Positions 22,620-30,582 of a stretch of DNA of 43,472 bases are shown piece after piece. Origin of the DNA: Candidatus Acetothermia bacterium (GTDB lineage Bacteria > Bipolaricaulota > Bipolaricaulia > Bipolaricaulales > Bipolaricaulaceae). The notes beneath the pieces are model-generated. The model was not told where the DNA came from. It was given only the letters and a program-made list of their open reading frames with translations, and made no database searches. The number at the start of each line of letters is the position of its first letter. Position 1 is the first letter of the stretch. The stretch is taken from assembly GCA_003562845.1 (NCBI GenBank), contig PWTL01000112.1, positions 1-43,472 of the forward strand, given 5' to 3'. A program made the position numbers and the translations under genes.

Positions 22620-25580
22620 GTGGTTCGTCGAGTGGATCGCTACCTGTGGGGGGAGTTGCTGGGCCCGTTCGGCGTGGCGTTGCTGGCGTTCCTCGTGTTC
22701 ATCGGGCTGGAGCTGGTGCTGTCCCTGTCGGACGTGGTTCTGGCCCGAGGGGTAGGTGCGGGGACAATGCTGCGCCTTCTGTCGTTGAAACTGCCCAGCC
22801 TGCTCACGTTGGCCCTGCCTGCTGGTGTCCTGCTGGCCACGTTCCTCGCGTTGGGGCGGCTGGTGTCGGACAGGGAACTCCTCGCTCTGCAGGCGGTGGG
22901 ATATTCGGTGCGGCGTTTGCTGGTCCCGTTTGTGGTGTTCGGGGTCGCGGTGAGCGGCTTGGCGTACATGTTGGGCGAGGTAGTTGTCCCCGCAGCGGAG
23001 TCGGCCTACCGCCAAGAGCTCCTGACTGTCCTGTACAGAGGGGAGGTGCCGGCTCTGCAGGAGCACGTCTTCTTCCGCGGACAGGAAGGCGAGCTGTACT
23101 ATATCCAGAGCTACGAACAAGAGCGGGCGTTGGGGGTGGTCGTCTACGACCTCCAGGGCCGTCTATTCCCGCCGCAAGGGAGATTTCCCACTGTGCTTAC
23201 CGCCGAACAGGGGCGGCTCAGGGGGGGAGATCTGGCTCTGCAAGAGGGGCGCCTGTTCCGCTTCGGTCCCGATGGGGCGTTGGAGGAGATGGCGCGGTTC
23301 GAGGCTCTCACTCTGGAGGTGGGCGAGGATGTCCAGCAAGCAGTCCTCGGAGGGAAAACGCCGGGGGAGATGTCCCTTCGCGAGCTGTCCGAGCGGATAG
23401 AGCTGTTCGAGCGTTCAGGGTTGGATCCGCGTAATCTTGTGGTGGAGTACCACTCCAAGCTCGCGGTCGTCGCTGCGGCTGCAGTGTTCGCCCTCCTCGG
23501 CGCACCATTGGGAGTTCTCTTGGGGCGGCGCGGCCGAGCAGCCGCGGCCATTGCCGGCTTTGCGCTGGTGGCGGGTGCGCAAGGGATGATGATCTGGTCG
23601 CGAACGATGGCCCGACGAGGGATGTTGCCCGCGTCGCTTGGGGGGTGGCTTCCCCACATGGTTCTGGTGGTACTGGGGTTGACGCTCCTTGTGTTTACCG
23701 ACCGGCGGAGGATGCGCCGTGTGGGGGTAGTGCTGGTGGCCCTGGCGGTGGGGACGGTGGGCTGGGCGGCGGAGTGGCCATTTTCGGAGATCGTCGCCGA
23801 GCGGATGGTCCTCGGTCCGAAGGCAAGCTCCTTCACCGCACACGGGGTTACTGCTGTGCTTGCAGAGTACGAGCTCACTGCCGGCGCCTTGCAGGGGGTG
23901 CGGGAGGAAGAGGGGTGGCGCGTGCAGGCGGAGGACGCCCGCCTGTTCGGACCGGACATGGAGCTTGAGGCGGCGCACATCTCTGCCTCGTTCGACCGCG
24001 AGGGGCGACTCAGAGCCGCTGTAGCCGCTGATTTTCGAGGGACCTCCGCGTTTACGGGGCCGGAGAAGGAGGAGCTCCTGGTCTTTCACGGCGAGCGGGC
24101 ACAGGCGACCTTCTCCGGCGGGGAACTGGTGCGGCTCGACGCTGATGAAGTGCGCTTTACCACCTGTCCCTGCCTGGAGGGCGCTCCGTACCGTGTCGAC
24201 GCGTCGCGGTTTGTGCTTCTCCCCGAGCGCTGGCTGTACGCCAGTGGGGTCACGGTGAGATCCTTCGGAGTGCGCGTCGGATGGTTGCCGGTGTACGCTG
24301 CGAGGCTGGGAGAGGAGGCCTCCCCGTTGTTCCCGCAGGTGGGACGGGAAGGGGAGCACTGGTTTTTGCGTTGGCACGTCCCGTGGGCCCTGGGGGAGAT
24401 CCTGTGGGGGGCGGTGGGCATCACGTGGTTTCCCTGGGACGGACGAGCCCTACCGACACTGGATGTGCTGTGGGAGGGAGGGGACCTCCGCCTTGCCTCC
24501 GGCAGGGCGTCGGTGACGGCGCGGGGAGAAGCCCCGTGGGGCGCCTGGCGCGTGGGAGCGGACCTGATAGGCGAGCGCCTGTCTGCCGAAGCGCGGGGCG
24601 ATGTGGGCCCGTGGAACTGGTCGTTTCTGTGGGGGCGGGTGGAAGAGGACGGCGAGCTCGTGTACGAGCGGGCACCGCACGTCACCCTGAGGGGCACAGC
24701 CGGACAGTGGCTTGGAGGCGCACTGCGGGTACAGGTGGAGACAGGTCGGTTCCGGGAAGCCGGCCGTGGGGGAACCCGCAGCGGTGCCGCCGTATCGTGG
24801 ACTCGCAGCTGGGAGGTGGGACCGCTTACGCTCACCAACCCTTGGAGTACAGCACTGGACATGTACGAGGAAGGGCATCGCATCGCCTGGGCGGTCGGCC
24901 CGGCCCTCAATGTAGGTGGACTGCAGCTTTCCTACCGGGGGCGTGTGACTGTGGGTCGCTCTCCGTTCGACTTCGACGCCGCGCCGCCGGAGAGCCGCCT
25001 GGAGGCAACTCTCAGCGGGAGCGCTGAGGACTGGAGCCAGCAGGTGACCTTGGGGTGGGACCTGGTCTCCGGCGCGTCAGTTGCGGGCACGTGGGCTCTG
25101 CGCGGACCGGGGACGAAGGTGGACCTTACGTTCACCCCGATTCCGCTGGAGTTCAGCCGTGCCGCGGGAGAGTTTTCCCGGTCCGGTGAAGACTTGTCAG
25201 TGACCCTGCGGGGAGGGGTGAAGTTGCAGCCGCTTGAGTGGGAGGACGTACTGTTTCGGGGCGCGTGGTCCCCAGAGGGAGGTTCGGCAACTGTGGCGCT
25301 GCGGGTTGGACTGGACCCGCTCGCCGTCAACCGCTCCGCGGGGGAGGTGTCCTGGGCCGTGGGCGGCGACTGGAGCGTGCACGCCTGGGGGGAGTTCGAC
25401 TGGGTTGCGGCAAGGTGGGTGCAGCTCGGGGCCGGGGTGAGCCGCCTCCTGCAGGGATGCCTGCGTATCGGGGTCCAGGCCGATCTTACGGGGCTGCGGA
25501 TCGCAGTGGACGTCCCGGCATTTGCCGAGGCGCGGGTCGTGTTCCGTCCGCAGGACGAGGGGCTGCGCATCGGGGGTTAA
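22620..25580 (+). CDS. LptF/LptG permease fused to an LptD-like outer-membrane protein
   Basis: 986 residues. Residues 1-360 form a YjgP/YjgQ (LptF/G) permease: three N-terminal helices (about 14-36, 50-80, 99-123), a periplasmic jellyroll region (about 130-265) and three more helices (about 281-301, 308-326, 341-359). A basic patch DRRRMRRVG then leads into a seventh hydrophobic segment (368-384) that looks like a signal peptide with a plausible cleavage site after GWA. Residues 385-540 look like an OstA/LptA-type domain with a CPC pair (Cys516, Cys518). The rest is strand-rich with alternating Trp/Tyr and hydrophobic residues, like LptD's barrel, and has one late cysteine (Cys947). No stop or frameshift interrupts the frame. 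The start is GTG 22620 (VVRRVDRYLW); GTG 22632 is an alternative. Expected role: lipid or glycolipid export to the outer membrane. Confidence 0.85.
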   Translation: MVRRVDRYLWGELLGPFGVALLAFLVFIGLELVLSLSDVVLARGVGAGTMLRLLSLKLPSLLTLALPAGVLLATFLALGRLVSDRELLALQAVGYSVRRLLVPFVVFGVAVSGLAYMLGEVVVPAAESAYRQELLTVLYRGEVPALQEHVFFRGQEGELYYIQSYEQERALGVVVYDLQGRLFPPQGRFPTVLTAEQGRLRGGDLALQEGRLFRFGPDGALEEMARFEALTLEVGEDVQQAVLGGKTPGEMSLRELSERIELFERSGLDPRNLVVEYHSKLAVVAAAAVFALLGAPLGVLLGRRGRAAAAIAGFALVAGAQGMMIWSRTMARRGMLPASLGGWLPHMVLVVLGLTLLVFTDRRRMRRVGVVLVALAVGTVGWAAEWPFSEIVAERMVLGPKASSFTAHGVTAVLAEYELTAGALQGVREEEGWRVQAEDARLFGPDMELEAAHISASFDREGRLRAAVAADFRGTSAFTGPEKEELLVFHGERAQATFSGGELVRLDADEVRFTTCPCLEGAPYRVDASRFVLLPERWLYASGVTVRSFGVRVGWLPVYAARLGEEASPLFPQVGREGEHWFLRWHVPWALGEILWGAVGITWFPWDGRALPTLDVLWEGGDLRLASGRASVTARGEAPWGAWRVGADLIGERLSAEARGDVGPWNWSFLWGRVEEDGELVYERAPHVTLRGTAGQWLGGALRVQVETGRFREAGRGGTRSGAAVSWTRSWEVGPLTLTNPWSTALDMYEEGHRIAWAVGPALNVGGLQLSYRGRVTVGRSPFDFDAAPPESRLEATLSGSAEDWSQQVTLGWDLVSGASVAGTWALRGPGTKVDLTFTPIPLEFSRAAGEFSRSGEDLSVTLRGGVKLQPLEWEDVLFRGAWSPEGGSATVALRVGLDPLAVNRSAGEVSWAVGGDWSVHAWGEFDWVAARWVQLGAGVSRLLQGCLRIGVQADLTGLRIAVDVPAFAEARVVFRPQDEGLRIGG

Positions 25581-25587
25581 CGCCGTG

Positions 25588-25593
25588 TATAAT
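25588..25593 (+). promoter_or_regulatory. Consensus -10 hexamer immediately before the CDP-alcohol transferase gene
   Basis: A perfect TATAAT ends 12 nt before ATG 25606, so a transcript starting from it would have a leader of about 6 nt. No good -35 is seen; the short gap after lptFD favours an additional internal promoter. Confidence 0.5.
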
Positions 25594-25605
25594 GGAAGAG
25601 ATCCT

Positions 25606-26148
25606 ATGAAGAGGACGCGTATCCCGGACTTGCTGACTGCGAGCCGGGGTTTCGTCGGGCTGGCGATCTTGGCGATGATCCCCGCGGGGGCGGATGCTTT
25701 GCCCTCGGTGTTGTGGCTGCTTCTTCTCGGGTGGACCACTGACCTTCTGGACGGGCGCTTGGCCCGCAGGTTCGATCTGTTGCCGTCGTGGATTGGAGAG
25801 CACGAGTTTGAGTTCGACATGTCCATGGTCTTCTGTTCTGCCGTCTACCTGGTCGCGACCGGCTTGGTGCCCCGGGGACCGGGCACAGTGTACCTTGTGC
25901 TAGCGTGTCTGTTGGCGCTTCTCTCCTACAGCCGTGCCGGGCACTTCCTCAAGTTCAAGGCGCTGACGATGGCCTTGGCCGTACCGTGGGTGTTCGGCCC
26001 ATTCGTCCTTGCCTACATACGTGGAGAACAAACAGTCGCCTACATGGGCCTCCTGTGGATAGCACTAGGGCTGCTCTTTGACTGGCGTCGTTTTACTGGA
26101 GTGGTGGAGGACTTCCTGGACGGCGCGCGCAGCTTCCTGCGGCGGTGA
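25606..26148 (+). CDS. CDP-alcohol phosphatidyltransferase family membrane protein
   Basis: Likely joins a CDP-activated lipid to an alcohol, or a CDP-alcohol to a lipid, in the inner membrane. 180 residues with about five hydrophobic helices. The first half of the family signature is intact (DLLDGRLARR, about 47-56). The second half is unusual: SWIGEHEFEFDMSM replaces the common GxxxDxxxD, so the spacing and one acidic residue (Glu for Asp) differ. Substrate cannot be assigned; phosphatidylglycerol or phosphatidylinositol-type synthesis are options. Its last 56 bases overlap the end of ribF on the other strand. Confidence 0.82.
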   Translation: MKRTRIPDLLTASRGFVGLAILAMIPAGADALPSVLWLLLLGWTTDLLDGRLARRFDLLPSWIGEHEFEFDMSMVFCSAVYLVATGLVPRGPGTVYLVLACLLALLSYSRAGHFLKFKALTMALAVPWVFGPFVLAYIRGEQTVAYMGLLWIALGLLFDWRRFTGVVEDFLDGARSFLRR

Positions 26149-27016
26149 CCAATACCGGCACGGGCACCGGGGCCCGGGCGAGCACTCTTCTTGCCGCGCC
26201 TATGTCCCGGCGGATCTGTTCTTTCAGGGTCTCGGAATCGGCGAAACGCTCGTCTCCTCGCAAGTAGGCGAGGAGGTGGACCTCGACCAGCCTCTCCACA
26301 GTTGCAGCGGGCGGCTCCAAGAGGTGCAGCTCAGCAGAGAGGGACAGGCCTGGAAACGTGGGACGGTCGCCGAGGTAGAATAGGCCGGGCCCTTCGCCGG
26401 CGGCGTGGTGCCCCCACGCTGCGTACACTCCGTGGGCGGGAAGGAGGAGTTCCTCCTCGATGTGTAGGTTGAGCGTCGGATAGCCCAGATCCCGCCCCAG
26501 GCCTGCACCTCGGACCGGTGTGCCCCACAGTGCCGGTGGGCGGCCGAGAAGGGTGGCGGCATCAGCCACCCTGCCTGCGTGCAGGAGTTCGCGTACGCGT
26601 CGCGCGCTGACAGGGGCACCGCCGACCTCCAGCGGCGGAACTACCTCTACCTTCAGCGTAAGTTCGGGAGCTAGTCGACGGGCGAGCTGTGCATCTCCTC
26701 CTCGGTTCTTGCCAAAGCGGTGGTCGGCGCCCATCACTACCGCCCGGGCGTCCAGCCGGCCGGCCAGCTCTCGGCGGAGGAAAGTCTCCGCATCGACTTC
26801 GCGTAGGTCGTCCCAGTCCGCTACCAGCACTGTGTCCGCCAACCGCTGTAGGAGGGCCCGTTTGGCCGCGGTGGGGAGAAGGGCGGGAGCCGTGGCAGGA
26901 AAAGTATAGGCGGTCAGCGTCAGGCCCAGGCGCTGGGCCAGCTGACGGGAGCGCGCAAGCAGCACCTGATGCCCTCGGTGCACGCCGTCGAACCGTCCTA
27001 CCGCGACGACCGTCAA
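26093..27016 (-). CDS. ribF: Bifunctional riboflavin kinase / FAD synthetase (RibF)
   Basis: Makes FMN and FAD from riboflavin. About 307 residues. The FAD synthetase half has the nucleotidyltransferase motif GRFDGVHRGHQVLL (about residues 6-19), VVMGADHRFGKNRGG and VSARRVRELL. The riboflavin kinase half has GTPVRGAGLGRDLGYPTLNLHIEE and GVYAAWG, then the C-terminal FADSETLKEQIRRDIGAARRVL. Start is uncertain: TTG 27016 begins right at the first strand and lies after GGAAGG; GTG 27058 in frame gives 14 more residues but overlaps the preceding gene by 41 nt. The C-terminal 18 codons overlap the opposing gene. Confidence 0.9.
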   Translation of the reverse strand: MTVVAVGRFDGVHRGHQVLLARSRQLAQRLGLTLTAYTFPATAPALLPTAAKRALLQRLADTVLVADWDDLREVDAETFLRRELAGRLDARAVVMGADHRFGKNRGGDAQLARRLAPELTLKVEVVPPLEVGGAPVSARRVRELLHAGRVADAATLLGRPPALWGTPVRGAGLGRDLGYPTLNLHIEEELLLPAHGVYAAWGHHAAGEGPGLFYLGDRPTFPGLSLSAELHLLEPPAATVERLVEVHLLAYLRGDERFADSETLKEQIRRDIGAARRVLARAPVPVPVLVTAAGSCARRPGSPPPLQ

Positions 27017-27017
27017 C

Positions 27018-27833
27018 TCAGTAGGTGCCTTCCGTGATGAACACCCAGCCGCCGACACGATTGGACGCGTAGGCTAGTTCGTCCCCGTCAGCCGACCACA
27101 CGGGGAAGGCATTACGCCAGTGGTCGCTGGTGAACGGTGTGAGGTCGGATCCGTCCCTGCGGATGACGTAAATGTCGGACTGGCCCTCACGGTGAGCCTC
27201 CATAGCGATCCACTCTCCGTCCGGCGCGAAGCGTGGTGCCCAGTAGAAGTGGGCGTCCGAGGTCAGCTGTTCCAGAGTATCGCGCTCGATATCGAGGATG
27301 AACAGATCCCAGTTCTCCCCCCACAGCCCTACAAACACCAGGCCGCTGCCGTCGGGCGTGAAATCCGGCGTATGCAGCGGCCAGGGGGTGCTAGTGAGGC
27401 GGCGCACCTCCTCGGACACCAGATCGAAAAGGTACAAGTCCCACTGACCGTCCTGGCTGGAGAGGAACGCGATGCGGTCCCCGGCGGGGGCGATCACCGG
27501 TTGGGCGATGGGGGAGGTGGAGAAGTGAACCTGTGTGCGCTCGCCGTCCGCCTCCAGCGGATGCTGCCACAGGGCGTACCCTCCCTCCACCGGGCCGGCG
27601 TAGACGATCCACTCTCCGTCAGGGTGGAAGCGCCCCCAGTCTACCCCTGTGGTCTGTTCGAGCGGCTGCGGGTCACGCCCTGCAGGGGCCGTGCCTAAGT
27701 GGAGCAGGCCTTGGTGGCTGAACAAAAAGCGCGTCCCGTCGGGGGACCAATCCAGGCAAGTCACCTCCACGTATCCGCCGCTTGCGGTCAGCGAAACCAG
27801 CACCAGGCAGGTCGACACCAGTCTCCAGATCAT
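27018..27833 (-). CDS. Secreted TolB/WD40-like beta-propeller protein
   Basis: 271 residues. A signal peptide ([19 protein letters not shown], 1-19) without a lipobox cysteine is followed by five to six PD40 repeats with the recurring (D/H)PDGxWI or SPDGxxF signature, e.g. [60 protein letters not shown]. It resembles the C-terminal propeller of TolB but lacks TolB's N-terminal domain, and no Tol-Pal gene is adjacent. It is probably periplasmic. ATG 27833 is chosen because it gives a clean signal peptide. Confidence 0.85.
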   Translation of the reverse strand: MIWRLVSTCLVLVSLTASGGYVEVTCLDWSPDGTRFLFSHQGLLHLGTAPAGRDPQPLEQTTGVDWGRFHPDGEWIVYAGPVEGGYALWQHPLEADGERTQVHFSTSPIAQPVIAPAGDRIAFLSSQDGQWDLYLFDLVSEEVRRLTSTPWPLHTPDFTPDGSGLVFVGLWGENWDLFILDIERDTLEQLTSDAHFYWAPRFAPDGEWIAMEAHREGQSDIYVIRRDGSDLTPFTSDHWRNAFPVWSADGDELAYASNRVGGWVFITEGTY

Positions 27834-27842
27834 GGCCGGTGG

Positions 27843-27872
27843 ATTGTAGGCCGCTCTGGGCACGCTGGGCAA
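27843..27872 (-). promoter_or_regulatory. Candidate near-leaderless promoter of the TolB-like gene
   Basis: Minus strand TTGCCC, 18 nt, TACAAT (27848-27843), ending 9 nt before ATG 27833, which has no Shine-Dalgarno. It is back-to-back with a TACAAT -10 for ruvB at 27899-27904 on the plus strand. Confidence 0.5.
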
Positions 27873-27898
27873 GGTGGTGCGGGAGCCTCCTGCAGGGC

Positions 27899-27904
27899 TA
27901 CAAT
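27899..27904 (+). promoter_or_regulatory. -10-like element before ruvB
   Basis: TACAAT ends 10 nt before ATG 27915 and overlaps the alternative upstream ATG 27903, which favours 27915 as the real start. No matching -35 hexamer was found. Confidence 0.4.
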
Positions 27905-27914
27905 GGTCAGGAAG

Positions 27915-28916
27915 ATGTCGGACCGCACGCTAGGACAGCAATCGCAGGACACGGAACGTCCCGCGCGCGCCCTCCGCCCGCGAACTCTGGAAGAGTTCGT
28001 GGGGCAGGGCGGGGTCAAGAAACGTCTGCGCATCTACATCGAGGCGGCAAAAAGCCGTGGGGAGCCGTTGGATCACGTGTTGCTCCTCTCCCCCCCGGGG
28101 TTGGGCAAGACGACCCTGGCCCACATCGTGGCTCAGGCGATGGAGGCCAGCATAAAGGTATCCTCGGGACCGGCCATCGAACGTCCGGGGGACTTGGCAG
28201 CCATTCTCACCCGTCTGTCCCCCGGGGACATCCTGTTTATCGACGAGATCCATCGCCTGCGGCGCCCGGTGGAGGAGGTCCTGTACCCGGCGATGGAGGA
28301 CTACAAGCTGGACATCGTGCTGGGCGAGGGGCCGCACGCTCGCTCCATCAGGCTGGACCTGGCGCCGTTTACCCTGATCGGGGCCACGACCAGAGAGGGG
28401 TTGCTGACCTCCCCTCTCAGAGATCGCTTCGAAGTGACGTTCCGCATGAGCTTCTACACTGCGGAGGAGTTGGCGCTGATTGTGACGCGGGGTGCGCACA
28501 GACTGGGTGTGGAGGCGGCGGAGGACGGGGCGTGGGAGTTGGCTTCCCGGGCGCGGGGCACGCCGCGGATCGCCCTACGTCTCCTCCGGCGGGCGCGGGA
28601 CGTGGCCCAGGTGGAGGGGGCACCGTGTGTGGACCGGGAACTGGCCCGCCGGACGCTGGACATATTGGGGATAGACGAGCAGGGGTTGGACAGCGCGGAC
28701 AGAAATCTCCTCCGAGTGCTCCTGGAGCGGTTCGGTGGAGGCCCCGTGGGACTGGAGACCTTGGCTGCAGCGCTAGGGGAAGACAAGGAGACGATCCTCG
28801 AGGTCTACGAGCCATACCTCATCACCCGGGGGTTTATCCGCCGCACGCCTCAGGGCAGGGTGGCCACGGACAGGGCCAGGACCCACCTGGGCCAGGCGCC
28901 GCCCGGACTGCTCTGA
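27915..28916 (+). CDS. ruvB: Holliday junction branch-migration helicase RuvB
   Basis: 333 residues, normal length. [13 protein letters not shown] start of the AAA+ core, Walker [11 protein letters not shown] (about 63), Walker [10 protein letters not shown] (about 112), [24 protein letters not shown] sensor [10 protein letters not shown] arginine finger, then the winged-helix domain ending [20 protein letters not shown]. Works with RuvA, which is not in the window. ATG 27903 is an alternative start adding four residues. Confidence 0.97.
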   Translation: MSDRTLGQQSQDTERPARALRPRTLEEFVGQGGVKKRLRIYIEAAKSRGEPLDHVLLLSPPGLGKTTLAHIVAQAMEASIKVSSGPAIERPGDLAAILTRLSPGDILFIDEIHRLRRPVEEVLYPAMEDYKLDIVLGEGPHARSIRLDLAPFTLIGATTREGLLTSPLRDRFEVTFRMSFYTAEELALIVTRGAHRLGVEAAEDGAWELASRARGTPRIALRLLRRARDVAQVEGAPCVDRELARRTLDILGIDEQGLDSADRNLLRVLLERFGGGPVGLETLAAALGEDKETILEVYEPYLITRGFIRRTPQGRVATDRARTHLGQAPPGLL

Positions 28917-28987
28917 GGGTGCTGCGAGCTTTTCAGGTTTGCTTTGGCTTGTGCGGGGTGCAAGGCTCAGGTAGGATTCCCTCCGCT

Positions 28988-29656
28988 GTGTGGGCTCTGG
29001 GCATAGAAACGGCTGGCGAGCGCGGAGGCGTTGCGCTGCTAGTGGAAAACGGGCAAGGTTATGAGCTTGCCTTTGACGCCGGGCGAGTGCACGCCGAGGC
29101 CCTGGGTGTGGCCACAGACAGCCTGCTGCGGGCGGTGGGGAGTGCCCGCGAAGACCTCGGGTTGGTCGCGGTCGACGTTGGGCCAGGTTCGTTCACCGGG
29201 ATTCGCATCGGGATGGCGTTCGCCGCCGGACTGGGCCAGGCGTTGCACTTGCCCACTGTGGGCGTCAGGCACAGCGAGGCCCTGGGGCTTCCGGCGATGC
29301 GGGAGTGGCCCGGGCGGGTGGTGGTGTGGATCCACGATCGCGGGCAACATTTGTACGCGGCGTGGGTCAGTGGAGGCCGCGTGGGACAGGACTCAGCGGT
29401 TACGCTGGACCGTGCGTTGGCGCGACTTTCCGGGCGCAGCCAGGTGCTCGTTGTGGGGAGCGGGGCCCGACGGTTCCGCGAACACCTCGCCCCGCTGGCG
29501 CCCAACGTGCTGTGGTGCCCGGGATGTGTGCATGCACCGCCGCTGGAGGTGGCCCGCAGGGGACTGGAGAAGTGGAAGGCGGGGGAGGCCGTCCCCGCGG
29601 GAGCGTTGGAGCCTTGTTACGTCCATCCTCCGCTGAGCCAAGGAAAGGAGAACTGA
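28988..29656 (+). CDS. tsaB: tRNA threonylcarbamoyladenosine biosynthesis protein TsaB
   Basis: Non-catalytic partner of TsaD in t6A37 tRNA modification. 222 residues of ASKHA fold: LGIETAGERGGVALL at the start, HAEAL (TsaB keeps this helix with one His), VAVDVGPGSFTGIRIGMAFAAGLG (about 58-81) as its hallmark, and ALEPCYVHPP near the end. GTG 28988 places the start directly before the first strand, with AGGTAGG upstream. The frame is open further upstream through ruvB but carries no homology there. Its stop overlaps the rpmB start by one base. Confidence 0.92.
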   Translation: MWALGIETAGERGGVALLVENGQGYELAFDAGRVHAEALGVATDSLLRAVGSAREDLGLVAVDVGPGSFTGIRIGMAFAAGLGQALHLPTVGVRHSEALGLPAMREWPGRVVVWIHDRGQHLYAAWVSGGRVGQDSAVTLDRALARLSGRSQVLVVGSGARRFREHLAPLAPNVLWCPGCVHAPPLEVARRGLEKWKAGEAVPAGALEPCYVHPPLSQGKEN

Positions 29657-29844
29657 TGGCGAGGTTTTGCAGTATATGCGGTCGCGGACCGGACTATGGT
29701 AATGCGGTGAGTCACTCCAACCGCCACACGAAGAGGGTACGTCTGCCCAACCTACAACGGGTGCTGGCTGTGCACGAAGGTCGCCGCAGGCGGATCCGCG
29801 TGTGTACGCGTTGTTTGCGCGCCGGCAAGGTGCAGAAGGTTTAA
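29656..29844 (+). CDS. rpmB: 50S ribosomal protein L28, zinc-ribbon form
   Basis: 62 residues: GRGPDYGNAVSHSNRHTKR is the L28 core and VCTRCLRAGKV the C-terminal helix. Four cysteines in two CxxC pairs (5 and 8, 50 and 53) make it the zinc-binding (C+) version. ATG 29656 follows AAAGGAG closely and overlaps the tsaB TGA as TGATG. Confidence 0.96.
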   Translation: MARFCSICGRGPDYGNAVSHSNRHTKRVRLPNLQRVLAVHEGRRRRIRVCTRCLRAGKVQKV

Positions 29845-30021
29845 CGACCCCTAGCGTGCGCTCACCGTCCCGGAGAAGGCATCCGCTGCCGGTGGGCGCA
29901 GGTCAGCGTGCCTGACGGCGCGTCCGCGCCCGTCGGCCCGTTCATCGACCAGCAGCGGGGTACGTCTGCCACCAGCGCTTACCTCCAGACCACCACGAAC
30001 TACGAACCAAGAGCTTAGGAA
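29845..30021. other. Gap between convergent rpmB and korC
   Basis: 177 bp without a supported gene. It holds a GC-rich hairpin at 29914-29934 (GACGG-CGCG over CGCG-CCGTC with one bulge) that might end transcription from either side but has no T-run, and a degenerate heptamer array at its right edge. Confidence 0.6.
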
Positions 30022-30026
30022 CTAAG
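29992..30026. repeat. Degenerate heptanucleotide array overlapping the korC stop
   Basis: Five consecutive 7-mers with clear similarity (ACCACGA, ACTACGA, ACCAAGA, GCTTAGG, AACTAAG). It is a second 7-bp-period array in the window, different in sequence from the one in shc, and it runs into the last codons of korC. Confidence 0.5.
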
Positions 30027-30579
30027 AGCCAACAATTACCTTTCCCGCTTCCTCGTAGCCTGCCTCCAACGCCTTACGGTTGGCATCCACCAGGCTCTCC
30101 CGGCCCCGTTCTTCCATCTCGTGGGCCATAGCTTGGACGGCGGACTGCAGCGGCACGGAGTCGAGGCCCCTCAGCAACGCTCCCAGGGCGACCATGTTCC
30201 CCGCTCGGGGCATCTCCAGGTTGTGAGCGAGCTGGGTGACGGGGATGGGGACCGCTGTGAGATCGGTGCGTTGCACTGAGCGGTGCACAAGGGAGGTGTT
30301 GATCACTGCCAGACCGCCCTCTGCGAGCTGGGGCTCGAAACGATCCAACGACGGGGCGTTCATCGCCACCAGGGCCCACGGTGCATCCACGATGGGGGCG
30401 CCGATGAGCTCGTCCGAGAGCACCACGGTACAGTTGGCCGTTCCCCCGCGCATCTCCGGGCCGTAAGAGGGCAGCCAGCTCACCTCGAGGCCGTGTTCCA
30501 TCCCCGCCCGGGCCAGCACCTTGCCCGCGAGCAGGATGCCCTGGCCGCCGAAGCCTGCGAATATCACACCTTGTTCCAT
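30022..30579 (-). CDS. korC: 2-oxoacid:ferredoxin oxidoreductase gamma subunit
   Basis: 185 residues. VIFAGFGGQGILLAGKVLARAG (about 5-26) is the family's CoA/gamma-domain hallmark, followed by WLPSYGPEMRGGTANC, DAPWALVAMN, NTSLV and GNMVALGALL. It forms a four-subunit complex with the next three genes that oxidatively decarboxylates 2-oxoacids to acyl-CoA, reducing ferredoxin. Located 3 nt after the beta subunit gene. Confidence 0.92.
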   Translation of the reverse strand: MEQGVIFAGFGGQGILLAGKVLARAGMEHGLEVSWLPSYGPEMRGGTANCTVVLSDELIGAPIVDAPWALVAMNAPSLDRFEPQLAEGGLAVINTSLVHRSVQRTDLTAVPIPVTQLAHNLEMPRAGNMVALGALLRGLDSVPLQSAVQAMAHEMEERGRESLVDANRKALEAGYEEAGKVIVGS

Positions 30580-30582
30580 TGC

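Noticed and set aside
27782-28987. Open frame running through the ruvB region into tsaB, as a fusion
   Set aside because: The part overlapping ruvB is Gly/Pro/Arg-rich and lacks any domain; ruvB itself is in a different frame. GTG 28988 is a normal tsaB start.
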